The notes below the pieces were generated by a model. It saw nothing but the letters and a program-made list of their open reading frames with translations, made no database searches and was not told where the DNA came from. The position numbers and the translations under genes are program-made. From Betaproteobacteria bacterium SCN1 (lineage in GTDB: Bacteria > Pseudomonadota > Gammaproteobacteria > Burkholderiales > Thiobacillaceae), in contig WBSF01000001.1 of NCBI GenBank assembly GCA_008923315.1, forward strand, positions 1 to 64,000: DNA of 64,000 nt, in the 5' to 3' direction. The first letter of the stretch is position 1. Each line of letters begins with the position of its first letter. Positions 1 to 11,143 of this stretch are shown here, one piece after another.

Positions 1-134
1 CTAGGGGGCTGGAAAGAGGCGGTCATAACCTTGTTCTCGGTATGGAAAAATCAATCAAAACAATCGGTTGATTTTACGGGGAACGCGGCCGCACAGAAAG
101 TCCGTCAGTCGGACGCCGCGTGGCGGGCCGGCCG
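1..134. other. left-edge non-coding stretch
   Basis: No gene is supported here. The only structure is an inverted repeat of AAAATCAA (47-54) and TTGATTTT (68-75) with a 13-base spacer, just beyond the ttcA stop. The stem is AT-only at its base, so it is a poor intrinsic terminator; it could equally be an operator of a gene to the left. No promoter is assigned. Confidence 0.3.
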
Positions 135-895
135 CTATGCCCCGGGACCGGGCGGCTCGCCCATCAGCGGGCGCATTGCCGTCAGCAGGCTGTTGAAGAG
201 ACGCGGGTGCAGCTTTTCCTGTTCGGCCAGCATCTGTTTCATCGCATAGCGCTGTTGCGGCTTGGCGAAACAGGCGGGGCAGTTCTCGAAAATCACCGGC
301 AGGCCGGCATCGGCGGCAAAGGCCCGGGTCTGCCGCTCGCGTGCGTAGGCAAAAGGCCGGATCACGCGCAGGTCGCCGGCATCGTTGAGGTAATGCGGCG
401 ACATGGTCCGGAGCTTGCCGCCGAAGAACATCGACATCATCAGCGTTTCTGCGAGATCGTCCAGATGCTGGGCCAGTGCGATCACGTTGCAGCGCTGTTC
501 GCGCGCGACGCGATAGAGAATGCCGCGCCGCATCCTGGAACAGTAGGCGCAGTAGGAATCGCTGTCTTTCGTCAGCGTTTTCTGCGCTTCTTCGAGGATC
601 GGCTGCGATTCCAGAACATACGGCACGCCGAGTGCGGCGAGATAGGGCTTGAGCGGAGACGGATCGAACTGGTCCGACTGCGGGTCGACCGTGCAGGCCA
701 GCAGCTCGAATCTGACCGGTGCTTTGGATTGCAGATGGTGGAGAGTATGCAGCAGCGACAGCGAATCCTTGCCGCCCGAGAGTCCGAGCAGGATGCGGTC
801 GCCGTCTCGGATCATGGCGTAGTCGCCGATGGCGCGGCCCGCTTCGGTGAGCAGCGAACGGGACGGCCTGATCCAGCCGGCGGGTGCGTCGGCGT

Positions 896-899
<4 letters not shown>
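135..899 (-). CDS. ttcA: tRNA 2-thiocytidine synthetase TtcA
   Basis: A 254-residue cytoplasmic PP-loop ATPase that thiolates cytidine 32 of several tRNAs, using an Fe-S cluster and sulfur from a cysteine desulfurase. The ATP-binding SGGKDS motif lies near residue 39. The paired CxxC sites of the family are represented by CAYC in the middle and the CPAC region towards the C-terminus. The ATG at 899 was chosen because it overlaps the msbA stop as ATGA and gives the family length; upstream in-frame sequence is shadow of msbA. It is the last gene of a leftward run behind msbA, probably through translational coupling. Assignment is secure from motifs and length. Confidence 0.93.
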
Positions 900-2631
<1,732 letters not shown>

Positions 2632-2635
<4 letters not shown>

Positions 2636-4071
2636 AGCAGAAGCAGGGTAGCGAGCCCGAGGAAGATGAAGAAGCCCATGCTGTCGGTGATGAAGGTCAG
2701 CAGCACGGATGAACCGATGGCCGGATCGCGTTTCACGCGTTCGAGCGTCATCGGAATGAAGATGCCGGCCAGCGAGGCGACCAGCAGGTTGAGCAGCATG
2801 GCGAGTGCCATCACGCCGCCCAGCGCGGGGTTGTCGTACAGGAGCCAGGCGAAGACGCCCACCGCCGAGCCCCAGACGATACCGTTCAGCATGGCCACGC
2901 CCAGCTCCTTGATGACCAGCCGGCGGGCGTTGGCGGGCGTGATGTGGCCGAGCGCGAGGCCGCGGATGATCAGCGTCACGGTCTGGTTGCCGGAATTGCC
3001 GCCGATGCCGGCGATGATGGGCATCAGCGCGGCCAGCGCAGCGAGCTTCTCGATGCTGCCTTCGAAGGCGCCGATCACGCGCGAGGCGATGAAGGCGGTG
3101 CAAAGGTTGATCGCGAGCCACATCCAGCGGTTCCTGGCGGCGTGCCAGACAGTGGAGAACAGATCCTCCTCTTCCTTCAGGCCAGCCATCGACAGCATGT
3201 CGGCATCGGCCGATTCGCGAATGTAGTCCACCACCGCATCCACCGTGAGGCGGCCGATCAGGCGGCCGCCGGCGTCGACCACCGGCGCCATCACCAGATC
3301 GTAGCGTTCAAAGGCCTGCGCGGCCTCGTGCGCGTCGTCCTCGGGGTGAAAGCGCACGAAATCCTCGACCATCACGGCCGCCACCGAGGCTTCGGGGTCG
3401 GTGGTCAGCAGGCGCTTCAGCGGCAGTACGCCGGTCAGCGTGTCCCGGTCGACCACGAAAAGCTTGTCGAGCTGGTCGGGCAGCTCGCCGAGCCGCCGCA
3501 GGTAGCGCAACGCCACTTCGAGCGTGACGTCGGCGCGGATCGTCACCATCTCGAAATCCATCAGTGCGCCTACCGAGTCCTCGGGATAGGACAGCGCGGA
3601 CTGCAGACGCGCGCGCTTCTGCACGTCCAGCGTGGTCAGCAGTTCCTGGATCACGTCCTGCGGCAGGTCGGCCGCGATGTCGGCGATCTCGTCGGTATCG
3701 AGGGATTCGGCGGCGGCCAGCAGCTCCGCCTTGTCCATCGTCCGGATCAGCGATTCGCGGACCGAATCCGAAACTTCGAGCAGGATCTCGCCGTCGTTTT
3801 CCGCACCGACGAGATCCCACACCAGACGCCGTTCATCGAGCGGCAACGCTTCGAGGATGTAGGCGATGTCCGCCGGATGGAGCTGTTCGAGCTTGCGCTT
3901 GAGTTCGGCGAGGTTCTGCTTGTGGACGAGATTCTCCACCAGATCCTGACGCGGCCCGCCCTGTTTGTGGACGAGCTCCTCCACCAGCCGCATGCGGCCG
4001 AGCAGGTCCTGCACCTGCGCGAGATGCGCCTCGAGCGTTTCCTGCGACTGGTTTTCGAGGGTATCGGTCAT
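2632..4071 (-). CDS. mgtE: magnesium transporter MgtE
   Basis: A 479-residue Mg2+ channel of the inner membrane. The order is an N-terminal superhelical MgtE_N domain (about residues 40-150), two CBS domains that sense cytosolic Mg2+ (about 155-280), and five membrane helices forming the pore near the C-terminus, with the conserved PIIAGIGGNSGNQ segment. The ATG at 4071 is the first start after the upstream mtgA gene and gives the normal length. An LVHKQ motif is repeated twice near residue 35, a small internal duplication. No Mg-sensing leader is seen in the 41-base gap to mtgA. Confidence 0.94.
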
Positions 4072-4112
4072 GGGGCGTCGATTCCGGAAGCCCCGCGATT
4101 GTATCGCGCGAT

Positions 4113-4814
4113 TCAGCGCGGGACCCGCGCGCTGCCCATATAGCGCTTGATCAGCGCCACGCGCTGCTGATAGGCGCGCGAGCCGCGATGCGTTTCGTAC
4201 CAGCGCGGATTGGGCACCATCGCGGCCAGCCGTGCGGCCTGATCGCGGTCGAGGGCGGAGGCGGGTTTTCTGTAGTAGCGGCGTGCGGCCGCTTCCGCGC
4301 CGTAAATGCCGTTGCCCCATTCGATGACGTTGAGATAAACCTCGAGGATGCGGCGCTTGCTCCAGGTCGATTCGATCATCAGGGTGATGATCGCCTCCTG
4401 GCCCTTGCGGATGAAGCTGCGTTCGCCGGAGAGGAACAGATTCTTCGCGAGCTGCTGGCTGATGGTCGAGCCGCCGGCCACGAGCCGGCCTTTTTTCAGG
4501 TTTTTCTCGACGGCCTTCTGGATGCCTTCCACGTCGAAACCCTCGTGGTCGAGAAATCTGGCGTCCTCGGCGGCAACGATCGCACGCTTGAGATGGATCG
4601 AGATGCGGTCGTAAGGCACCCATTTGTGCCGCAGTTCGGCATCCGGATTTTTTTGCTGCTGGCGTTCGAGCCCGGCTTTCATGAAAGCGGTGGAGGCGGG
4701 GTCGTGATCGATCCACCACAACACGTGAGCGAAGATCCACACCTGGTAGAGCAGCACCACCCCGACGAGGGCGGCCAGCCCCTTGCCGATCCAGCCGAAC
4801 AGTGTTTTCAGCAT
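4113..4814 (-). CDS. mtgA: monofunctional peptidoglycan transglycosylase MtgA
   Basis: A 233-residue GT51 enzyme that polymerises lipid II glycan strands. It has one N-terminal membrane anchor (about residues 8-30), after which the catalytic domain faces the periplasm. Family motifs are visible: [14 protein letters not shown] with the catalytic Glu, the [15 protein letters not shown] block, and [10 protein letters not shown]. There is no transpeptidase domain, which separates it from class A PBPs. The start at 4814 overlaps the aroE stop by 7 bases, so the two are translationally coupled. Confidence 0.95.
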   Translation of the reverse strand: MLKTLFGWIGKGLAALVGVVLLYQVWIFAHVLWWIDHDPASTAFMKAGLERQQQKNPDAELRHKWVPYDRISIHLKRAIVAAEDARFLDHEGFDVEGIQKAVEKNLKKGRLVAGGSTISQQLAKNLFLSGERSFIRKGQEAIITLMIESTWSKRRILEVYLNVIEWGNGIYGAEAAARRYYRKPASALDRDQAARLAAMVPNPRWYETHRGSRAYQQRVALIKRYMGSARVPR

Positions 4815-5614
4815 GCGTCGGCCTGTAACCGGGCGATCACGGGGGCGGTGTCGGGACGGACGCCGCGCCAGACGAAGAAGGCCTCGGCGGCCTGTTCGAC
4901 CAGCATGCCCAGTCCGTCGGCGGTCGCGGCGCCGTGCGTGCGTGCGAAGGCCAGGAAGGGGGTGTCGCGGCCGTACATCATGTCGTAGGCCAGTGCGCCC
5001 GGGGCGAAGAGGTCGGCGGGCAGGGGCGGCAGTTCGCCGGCGAGGCTCGCGGCAGTGGCGTTGACGACGAGATCGAAACGGCCTTCGAGGTCGCCGAAAC
5101 CGCAGGCGGCAACGCCGGGGCCGAACAGCCCGGCGAGTTCCCGTGCGCGGCCCGGCGTGCGGTTGGCGACGACCAGCCCGGCGGGCTTCCGGTCGAGCAG
5201 TGGCTCGATCACACCGCGCGCCGCGCCGCCCGCGCCCAGCAGCAGGATGCGGGCGCCGGCGGGGTCGCGCTGGCGGTTGCGGACGAGGTCGGCCACCAGT
5301 CCGGCGCCATCGGTGTTGTCGCCGAATATCTCGCCGCCCCCGAAACTGAGCGTATTGACGGCGCCCGCGCGTTCGGCGCGGGCGCTCAGCCGGCGGGCCA
5401 GCCGGAATGCCTCTTCCTTGAAGGGTACGGTGACGTTGGCGCCGCGGCCTCCCGCGGCCATGAAGGCGGCGATGCTTGCGGAAAAACCGTCGAGCGGCGC
5501 CAGGATGGCCTCGTAATGCAGATCCTGCCCGGTCTGGCGGGCGAAGGCGGCATGGATGGCGGGGGATTTGGAGTGGGCGATCGGATGCCCGAATACAGCG
5601 TATCGGTCGGTCAT
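4808..5614 (-). CDS. aroE: shikimate dehydrogenase AroE
   Basis: A 268-residue NADPH-dependent enzyme that reduces 3-dehydroshikimate to shikimate in aromatic amino-acid synthesis. The N-terminal substrate domain holds the family motif [10 protein letters not shown] and [10 protein letters not shown] with the catalytic Lys; the C-terminal Rossmann fold has [11 protein letters not shown] and the NRT cofactor-specificity turn. The ATG at 5614 gives [18 protein letters not shown], the typical start. It leads the aroE-mtgA pair, an arrangement common in proteobacteria. Confidence 0.96.
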   Translation of the reverse strand: MTDRYAVFGHPIAHSKSPAIHAAFARQTGQDLHYEAILAPLDGFSASIAAFMAAGGRGANVTVPFKEEAFRLARRLSARAERAGAVNTLSFGGGEIFGDNTDGAGLVADLVRNRQRDPAGARILLLGAGGAARGVIEPLLDRKPAGLVVANRTPGRARELAGLFGPGVAACGFGDLEGRFDLVVNATAASLAGELPPLPADLFAPGALAYDMMYGRDTPFLAFARTHGAATADGLGMLVEQAAEAFFVWRGVRPDTAPVIARLQADAC

Positions 5615-5644
5615 GCGCGCGATTCTAACCGCGCGCGTGTCGAT

Positions 5645-6100
5645 TCAGTTCTGCCGCCAGGGCAGATCGCGCCGTTTCCAGCCGTCCGTCGTGTTGCGCC
5701 GGCCGGTCGTTTTGTCGCGCCTGCCTTCGAAGCCTTCGAGCACGTTGTAGCAGCCGCCGCGGCCGGCCGCGGCGCAGGCAGCGGCGGCCTGATGCGAACG
5801 CTGACCATTGCGGCATATGAAAAACAGCAGGGATTCCGGGTCTGTCGCCTGCGCAAGCTGGACAAGAAAATGCGGATTGGCCGCCCAGCCCGGCCAGCTT
5901 TGCCACTCCACATGCACGGCGTTCGGCGGTGCGCCGGCGAATTCCCGTTCGGCGCAGGAACGTACGTCGACCAGCCGGGTGCCCGGCGCAAGCGCCAGGA
6001 GTTCGCAAGCTTCCTGCGGTTCCAGCGCGCCTGCATAGGGCAGGCTGCGGAGCTTGCCGCGGCTGTGCGCGGCGTCCAGCAACTCGGTGATCCGTCCCAT
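5645..6100 (-). CDS. rhodanese-domain protein
   Basis: A 151-residue single-domain rhodanese. The active-site loop is CRNGQRS, with the catalytic cysteine that carries a persulfide in sulfurtransferases; the upstream conserved LVDVRSCAEREFAGAPPNAVHV block defines the fold. The ATG at 6100 was chosen over an upstream in-frame start because GGGAG lies seven bases before it and the longer version adds an uncharacteristic tail that overlaps the glnA enhancer. No signal peptide is seen, so it is cytoplasmic. Sulfur donor and acceptor are unknown; it is 30 bases upstream of aroE on the same strand. Confidence 0.85.
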   Translation of the reverse strand: MGRITELLDAAHSRGKLRSLPYAGALEPQEACELLALAPGTRLVDVRSCAEREFAGAPPNAVHVEWQSWPGWAANPHFLVQLAQATDPESLLFFICRNGQRSHQAAAACAAAGRGGCYNVLEGFEGRRDKTTGRRNTTDGWKRRDLPWRQN

Positions 6101-6157
6101 CGCACGCTCCCGATACCTTTGTGCCAGTATAGGTTTGGACAGGAAAAATCCAGCGAC

Positions 6158-6203
6158 GCACAAATTAAGTGCGCAAAGCGACCTGGTTGAACCATGTTGG
6201 TGC
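6158..6203. promoter_or_regulatory. paired NtrC enhancer boxes upstream of glnA
   Basis: Two dyads match the NtrC pattern GCAC-N7-GTGC. The first (6158-6172) is GCACAAATTAAGTGC, exact in both half sites. The second (6189-6203) is GAACCATGTTGGTGC, one mismatch. Their centres are 31 bases apart, about three helical turns, and lie about 141 and 110 bases before the predicted glnA start site, close to the E. coli glnAp2 geometry. NtrC is encoded at 14469-15890 in this window, so autoregulated nitrogen control is a reasonable inference. Confidence 0.75.
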
Positions 6204-6279
6204 ACCCGCGTCGGGGGAGGGCTGGCTATCCGGGGGCTTTACCCTTGTGGCACAATGCCCGCCGACCCGTTTTTTTGCA

Positions 6280-6295
6280 TGGCACGGTTGCTGCT
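6280..6295 (+). promoter_or_regulatory. sigma-54 promoter of glnA
   Basis: TGGCACGGTTGCTGCT places GG (6281-6282) and GC (6293-6294) ten bases apart, as RpoN promoters require, with a full TGGCACG -24 element and a CTGCT -12 element. It lies 98 bases before the glnA ATG and downstream of the NtrC boxes. A second TGGCAC at 6248 also has GC at the right distance but a poorer -12 element. Confidence 0.75.
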
Positions 6296-6392
6296 AACAC
6301 GATTCTCAGTGTGGCGTTTCCGGCAAGCCGACCGCGCGGCCTGCAACGTCGTCAATTCATTCATCCGTATTACTGTCTGAGGAGATTTCAGC

Positions 6393-7802
6393 ATGCCCGT
6401 GGCCGATGTCATGAAGAAAATTGCAGACAACGAAGTCAAGTTCGTTGATTTGCGCTTTACCGATACCCGAGGCAAGGAACAGCACGTATCGATTCCGGCC
6501 CGTATCGTGGACGAGGAATGGTTCGAGAACGGCCATCCGTTCGACGGTTCCTCGATCGCCGGCTGGAAAGGCATCCAGGCTTCCGACATGCTGCTGAAGG
6601 CCGATCCGGATTCGGCCTACATGGACCCCTTCTTCGACGAAGCCACGCTGGTGATGACCTGCGATGTCATCGAACCGTCCGACGGCAAGGGCTACGAGCG
6701 CGACCCGCGCTCCATCGCCCGCCGTGCCGAGGCCTATCTCAAATCCACCGGCATCGCCGATACCGCCTACTTCGGCCCCGAGCCCGAGTTCTTCATCTTC
6801 GACTCGATCACCTGGCACGACAACATGTCGGGCTGCGGCGTGCAGATCAACTCCGAGGAGGCGGCCTGGTCGTCCGCCGAGAAGTTCGAGAACGGCAACA
6901 CCGGCCACCGTCCCGGCATCAAGGGCGGTTACTTCCCGGTGCCTCCGGTCGATAGCCTGCAGGACATCCGTGCCGCCATGGTGCTGGCGCTGGAAGAGGC
7001 CGGCATCGCGGTCGAGGTGTTCCACCATGAAGTGGCGACCGCGGGCCAGTGCGAGATCGGCACCGTGTTCAGCACGCTGACCAAGCGCGCCGACTGGACG
7101 CAGACGCTGAAGTACATCGTGCAGAACGTCGCCCACGCCTACGGCAAGACCGCGACCTTCATGCCCAAGCCCATCGTCGGCGACAACGGTTCCGGCATGC
7201 ACGTGCACATGTCGCTGTGGAAGGACGGCAAGAACCTGTTCGCGGGCGACGGCTACGCCGGCCTGTCCGAGCTGAGCCTCTATTACATCGGCGGCATCAT
7301 CAAGCACGCCAAGGCGCTGAACGCGATCACCAACCCGTCGACCAACTCGTACAAGCGTCTGGTTCCGGGCTTCGAAGCGCCGGTCATGCTCGCCTACTCG
7401 GCGCGCAACCGTTCGGCCTCGATCCGCATCCCGATCTCCGCGTCGACCAAGGCGCGCCGCATCGAGACCCGCTTCCCCGATCCGATGGCCAACCCCTACC
7501 TGTGCTTCACCGCGCTGATGATGGCGGGTCTGGACGGCATCCAGAACAAGATCCACCCGGGCGACCCCGCCGACAAGGACTTGTACGACCTGCCGCCGGA
7601 AGAGGACGCGAAGATTCCGAAGGTCTGCCACAGCCTGGAAATGGCGCTCGACGAGCTGGACAAGGATCGCGAGTTCCTGACCCGCGGCGGCGTGTTCACC
7701 AACGACATGATCGACGCCTACATCGAGCTCAAGATGCAGGAAGTCACCAAGTTCCGCATGACGACCCATCCGGTCGAATTCGCGATGTACTACTCGCTGT
7801 AA
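6393..7802 (+). CDS. glnA: type I glutamine synthetase GlnA
   Basis: A 469-residue cytoplasmic dodecameric enzyme that makes glutamine from glutamate, ammonia and ATP. Family blocks are present: [10 protein letters not shown] near residue 50, the metal-binding EPEFF, the [12 protein letters not shown] block, and NRSASIRIP. The adenylylation loop DLYDLPPEE keeps the target tyrosine, so activity is probably controlled by GlnE. A GAGGAG ribosome site (6379-6384) precedes the ATG by 8 bases. Transcription is predicted from the sigma-54 promoter under NtrC; an intrinsic terminator follows. Confidence 0.98.
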   Translation: MPVADVMKKIADNEVKFVDLRFTDTRGKEQHVSIPARIVDEEWFENGHPFDGSSIAGWKGIQASDMLLKADPDSAYMDPFFDEATLVMTCDVIEPSDGKGYERDPRSIARRAEAYLKSTGIADTAYFGPEPEFFIFDSITWHDNMSGCGVQINSEEAAWSSAEKFENGNTGHRPGIKGGYFPVPPVDSLQDIRAAMVLALEEAGIAVEVFHHEVATAGQCEIGTVFSTLTKRADWTQTLKYIVQNVAHAYGKTATFMPKPIVGDNGSGMHVHMSLWKDGKNLFAGDGYAGLSELSLYYIGGIIKHAKALNAITNPSTNSYKRLVPGFEAPVMLAYSARNRSASIRIPISASTKARRIETRFPDPMANPYLCFTALMMAGLDGIQNKIHPGDPADKDLYDLPPEEDAKIPKVCHSLEMALDELDKDREFLTRGGVFTNDMIDAYIELKMQEVTKFRMTTHPVEFAMYYSL

Positions 7803-7820
7803 TCCGGCGTACGGTGCGAC

Positions 7821-7845
7821 AAGGGCGGCTGCGGCCGCCCTTTTT
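7821..7845 (+). terminator. intrinsic terminator after glnA
   Basis: A GGGCGGC / GCCGCCC stem with a TGCG loop is followed directly by TTTTT, 19 bases past the glnA stop. This is a classical rho-independent terminator and shows glnA is monocistronic here. Confidence 0.9.
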
Positions 7846-7892
7846 CGTGGGCGCGTGGCGGCATCCGTGGCGGCGCGCCGCCGCATCCATTG

Positions 7893-7929
7893 CCGAAAAC
7901 GAAAACACCCGATGCGCTGCATCGGGTGT
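7893..7929 (-). terminator. intrinsic terminator after norB
   Basis: An 11-bp perfect stem (ACACCCGATGC and its complement, 7905-7915 and 7919-7929) with a 3-base loop is followed on the minus strand by TTTCGTTTTC. It lies 23 bases past the norB stop and ends the leftward ytfE-norB transcript. Confidence 0.85.
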
Positions 7930-7952
7930 CCGTGGGCCGGGTGAGGCGGACT

Positions 7953-10232
7953 TCAGGCCGGTTCGGGCTGGGCCGCGGCGGGCGCCGGCGCCGGCGTGCG
8001 GCTCATCAGGCCCAGCACCACCTGCCACGCCAGGCCGAGGGCGCCGACGATGAAGACCACGTCGCCGAAGGTGCGCACCCAGCGCAGGGTCTGCAGCAGC
8101 GACTGCTGCATGAACGCCTCGCTGCGCGCGTACCACAGGCCTTCGCTCACGCTCGCGTGGAACTGGATCAGGCCGATCGGCAGCAGGCTGGTGGCGATCA
8201 TCAGCACCAGGCCGGCGTTCAGGCCCCAGAAGCCGATTTTCATCAGCGGCTCGCTGAAGACGAACTGCGGGCGCAGGTAGCGCAGCACCATCAGCGTGAA
8301 GCCCAGCGCCAGGAAGCCGTAGACGCCGAACAGGGCCGCGTGCGCGTGCACCGGTGTGGTGTTCAGGCCCTGCACGTAATACAGCGAGATCGGCGGATTG
8401 ATCATGAAGCCGAACACCCCGGCGCCCAGCATGTTCCAGAACGCGACCGCGACGAAGCACAGCAGCGGCCACTTCAGGTTGGCCATCCACGGTGCGCGCG
8501 TCTTCAGCCGCCAGTTTTCCCAGGCCTCGTGGCCGAGCACGATCAGCGGCACCACTTCAAGCGCGCTGAACGCGGCGCCCACGGCCATCACCGGCGTGGT
8601 GGTGCCGGCGAAATACAGGTGATGGAAGGTGCCGGGAATGCCGCCGAGCAGGAACAGCGAGGCCGAGGCCAGGCTGGCGGTGGTGGCCAGGCTGCGCGAG
8701 ACCAGGCCCATGCTGCTGAACACGAAGGCCAGCGCGACCGTGGCGAACACCTCGAAGAAGCCCTCGACCCACAGGTGCACCACCCACCAGCGCCAGTACT
8801 CCATGACCGTCAGGCTGGTGCGCTCGCCGTAGAACAGGCCGGCGCCGTAGAACAGGCCGATGGCGCCGACCGAGGCGGTCAGCAGCGCCAGCAGGTTCTT
8901 GTCCTCGCCGTTCTTCTTCAAGAGCGCCGGCAGCACGCCGCGCAGCATCAGCACCAGCCACAGCAGGATGCCGACCCACTTGAGAATCTGCCAGAGGCGA
9001 CCGAGGTCGATGTACTCGTAGCCCTGATGGCCGAGCCAGAAGTTCCATGCGGCCGGCATTTTCTGCGCAATGGCGAGGTAGTTGCCGATGAAGGAACCGA
9101 CGCAGACGAACACCAGCGCCCAGAACAGCACGTCCACGCCGAGCCGCTGGAATTTCGGATCGCGGCCGCCGTTGATGAGCGGCGCGAGGAACAGCCCCAC
9201 CGCAAGGAAGCCGGTGGCGATCCAGAACAGCGCGCTCTGGATGTGCCAGGTGCGGGTCAGCGCGTACGGAAACCACTGCGAGACGTCGATGCCGTAGAAA
9301 TGCTGTCCTTCCACCGTGTAGTGGGCGGTGAAACCGCCCAGGAACACCTGGAACACGAACAGCGCCACGACCAGGAACAGGTACTTGCCGAGCCCGCGCT
9401 GCGACGGCGTGAGGGCGAAGGCGGTGAGCGGATCGCGCGCGGGGGCGACGGGCTGCGGCTCGTCGTGCCGGCGCAGGAAGGCCCAGCCCCACACCAGAAA
9501 GCCGATGCCCGCGAGTAGGATCACCACGCTGAGAACGGACCACACCACGTTCTCGCTGCTCGGCGCGTTGCCGATCAGCGGCTCGTGCGGCCAGTTGTTG
9601 GTGTAGGTCACGTTCGATCCCGGCCGTTCGGTGGCGGCGGCCCAGGCGGTCCAGAAGAAGAACTGCGTCATGTCCTCGCGCCGTTCGGCGCTGGGCAGCG
9701 TGTCTTCCTTCATCGCGAAGCTCTGGCGCGTCGTGCGCAGCTCGGGGTCGGCCGAGAACAGGCGGTCGTAGTAGGCCGCGGTCTGCGCCATCGCCTGCGC
9801 GCGCCGGGCGCTGACCGTCAGGCGATTGTCGGCATCCACGCCGTTGCCGCGATATTCCTGCTGCAACTGCGCGCGCAATCCGCCCTGCGTCACGGCGTCG
9901 AGCTGCGCATACGGCTGGCCGTGCTGTTCCTGTGCGGCCAGATCCAGCCACGCCGTCAGTTCGCGGTGCAGCCAGTCGGCCGTCCAGTCCGGCGCCTGGT
10001 ACGCGCCGTGGCCCCAGATGGAGCCGAGCTGCATGCCGCCGACGGACTGCCATGCGGTCTGGCCGTCGAGGATGTCGTCCTTGCCGAACAGCAGCTTGCC
10101 GTTCTGGGTGACCACCTGCGCCGGTATCGGCGGCGCCGAGCGATAGACGTCCGCGCCGTAATACCCCAGCAGCGAGAACATCACGATGCACACGCCGATC
10201 AGCGTGAACCAGAGTTTCTTGTACGGTCCCAT
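7953..10232 (-). CDS. norB: quinol-dependent nitric oxide reductase NorB (qNOR)
   Basis: A 759-residue inner-membrane enzyme that reduces two NO to N2O with quinol. The N-terminal helix and ~200-residue periplasmic extension without a heme motif are the qNOR mark, corresponding to a NorC-like domain fused on. The C-terminal part is the 12-helix heme-copper oxidase fold with multiple conserved His (for example HLWVEGFFEV, TFHHLYFAGT and HAHAALFGVYG). The ATG at 10232 has GAGG six bases upstream; a GTG at 10250 overlapping the ytfE stop is the alternative. It is coupled to ytfE and divergent from norR, so the role is probably NO detoxification rather than complete denitrification. Confidence 0.94.
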   Translation of the reverse strand: MGPYKKLWFTLIGVCIVMFSLLGYYGADVYRSAPPIPAQVVTQNGKLLFGKDDILDGQTAWQSVGGMQLGSIWGHGAYQAPDWTADWLHRELTAWLDLAAQEQHGQPYAQLDAVTQGGLRAQLQQEYRGNGVDADNRLTVSARRAQAMAQTAAYYDRLFSADPELRTTRQSFAMKEDTLPSAERREDMTQFFFWTAWAAATERPGSNVTYTNNWPHEPLIGNAPSSENVVWSVLSVVILLAGIGFLVWGWAFLRRHDEPQPVAPARDPLTAFALTPSQRGLGKYLFLVVALFVFQVFLGGFTAHYTVEGQHFYGIDVSQWFPYALTRTWHIQSALFWIATGFLAVGLFLAPLINGGRDPKFQRLGVDVLFWALVFVCVGSFIGNYLAIAQKMPAAWNFWLGHQGYEYIDLGRLWQILKWVGILLWLVLMLRGVLPALLKKNGEDKNLLALLTASVGAIGLFYGAGLFYGERTSLTVMEYWRWWVVHLWVEGFFEVFATVALAFVFSSMGLVSRSLATTASLASASLFLLGGIPGTFHHLYFAGTTTPVMAVGAAFSALEVVPLIVLGHEAWENWRLKTRAPWMANLKWPLLCFVAVAFWNMLGAGVFGFMINPPISLYYVQGLNTTPVHAHAALFGVYGFLALGFTLMVLRYLRPQFVFSEPLMKIGFWGLNAGLVLMIATSLLPIGLIQFHASVSEGLWYARSEAFMQQSLLQTLRWVRTFGDVVFIVGALGLAWQVVLGLMSRTPAPAPAAAQPEPA

Positions 10233-10246
10233 GGGAGCCTCTTCTT

Positions 10247-10924
10247 TCACTGTACTGCCGCGGGCGCGAAGCGCTCGAACAGGATGTTGTTTTCGATGTG
10301 GATGTGTGCGATCAGGTCGTCGCGGAAGGTGCGCAAGCCCGTGTAGAGCGCGTGCCAGGTGGCGCAGGCGCCCTGCGGAAGCGTGATGTCCTGCGTCAGG
10401 TCGAGCAGGCGCTGCAGCGCGGCGCCGTGATCCTCGTGTTCGGCGCGCATCACGCCGATGGGCATGGCCGCCGCGGCGCCGTGGCCGCGCGCGATCAGCG
10501 GGAACAGCACCGTTTCCTCCTTCTGCATATGGCTTTCCAGCTCCCGGGCCATACCGTTCAGGTGTTCGGCCAGGCCGTGCGGGCAGTCGTCGTGCTTGCC
10601 GTGCACCTCTTCCACCCGGCCCGCCAGGCGGATCAGCTCGGGCAGTTGTTCGCGGTGCACCGCGTGGTAGCGGTGCAGAACGTGATCGACCAGCGCCGCA
10701 TCGGCGAACGCGTTCCAGTCCGGCTCGCCGGTGGCCGCGCCGCGCGCCTGCAGGGCCCGCAACTCGGCCGCGACGGCCTCGCCGTCGATGCCGGCGGCTG
10801 TCGCCGCCGCGCGCAGCGAGCGGTGGCCGGCGCAGCAGAAGTCGAAGCGGTGGGCCTCGAATACGCGCGAGGCGCCGGGGATTTGTCGGGCCAACTGGCC
10901 CAGCGATTGCTCCATCAGATTCAT
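10247..10924 (-). CDS. ytfE: YtfE/RIC-type di-iron protein (iron-sulfur cluster repair)
   Basis: A 225-residue cytoplasmic protein of the RIC/ScdA/DnrN family, which protects or repairs Fe-S clusters after NO stress. The N-terminal ScdA_N domain carries FDFCCAGHRSL with paired cysteines near residue 30; the C-terminal four-helix bundle carries the His/Glu di-iron ligands (HRYHAVHREQLPEL, ESHMQKEETVLFP, RAEHEDHG and HIHIENNILFERF). The ATG at 10924 has GGAG seven bases upstream. It is the first gene of the ytfE-norB transcript, whose predicted sigma-54 promoter and NorR boxes lie in the divergent gap to norR. Confidence 0.92.
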   Translation of the reverse strand: MNLMEQSLGQLARQIPGASRVFEAHRFDFCCAGHRSLRAAATAAGIDGEAVAAELRALQARGAATGEPDWNAFADAALVDHVLHRYHAVHREQLPELIRLAGRVEEVHGKHDDCPHGLAEHLNGMARELESHMQKEETVLFPLIARGHGAAAAMPIGVMRAEHEDHGAALQRLLDLTQDITLPQGACATWHALYTGLRTFRDDLIAHIHIENNILFERFAPAAVQ

Positions 10925-11045
10925 GGTGTGTCTCCAGGATGGCGGTTCATGGGCGGGTGCGAAGCGCGTTCGCGGCGTGGAATGGGGGTGTGCGTGCATC
11001 GCTTTTCATGGGTGTACCGGCGTGTGTGATCGGCTCCCAGACTTG

Positions 11046-11061
11046 AGCGAAACGCGTACCA
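11046..11061 (-). promoter_or_regulatory. sigma-54 promoter of ytfE-norB
   Basis: On the minus strand TGGTACGCGTTTCGCT has GG and GC ten bases apart, with -24 TGGTACG and -12 TCGCT elements (two departures from consensus). It points at ytfE, about 120 bases upstream of its ATG, and lies next to the NorR boxes. NorR activates sigma-54 RNA polymerase, so site and regulator agree. Confidence 0.6.
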
Positions 11062-11073
11062 TGAAAACAAACT

Positions 11074-11137
11074 GTTAAATCAATCTGATACAAAATTGAT
11101 GGTTACAATTACCCTAATCAATCAAGGTAAATAGAAC
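11074..11137. promoter_or_regulatory. NorR boxes in the norR / ytfE divergent region
   Basis: NorR binds GT-N7-AC cores. Two exact cores occur: GTTACAATTAC (11102-11112) and GTAAATAGAAC (11127-11137), 25 bases apart. A third, weaker site GTTAAATCAAT (11074-11084) is 28 bases away. Three spaced upstream sites resemble the E. coli norVW enhancer. The stretch is also marked by repeats of ATCAAT / ATTGAT at 11079, 11095 and 11117. Confidence 0.55.
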
Positions 11138-11143
11138 CTGATA

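Noticed and set aside
4072..4112. Mg-sensing riboswitch before mgtE
   Set aside because: The gap to mtgA is only 41 bases and shows no M-box-like structure.
6248..6263. Second sigma-54 promoter of glnA
   Set aside because: TGGCAC and a GC at the right distance exist but the -12 element (CCGCC) is poor compared with 6280-6295.
11079..11122. FNR box among the ATCAAT / ATTGAT repeats
   Set aside because: The TTGAT and ATCAA halves are not four bases apart, so they do not make an FNR/CRP-type site; NorR cores explain the region better.
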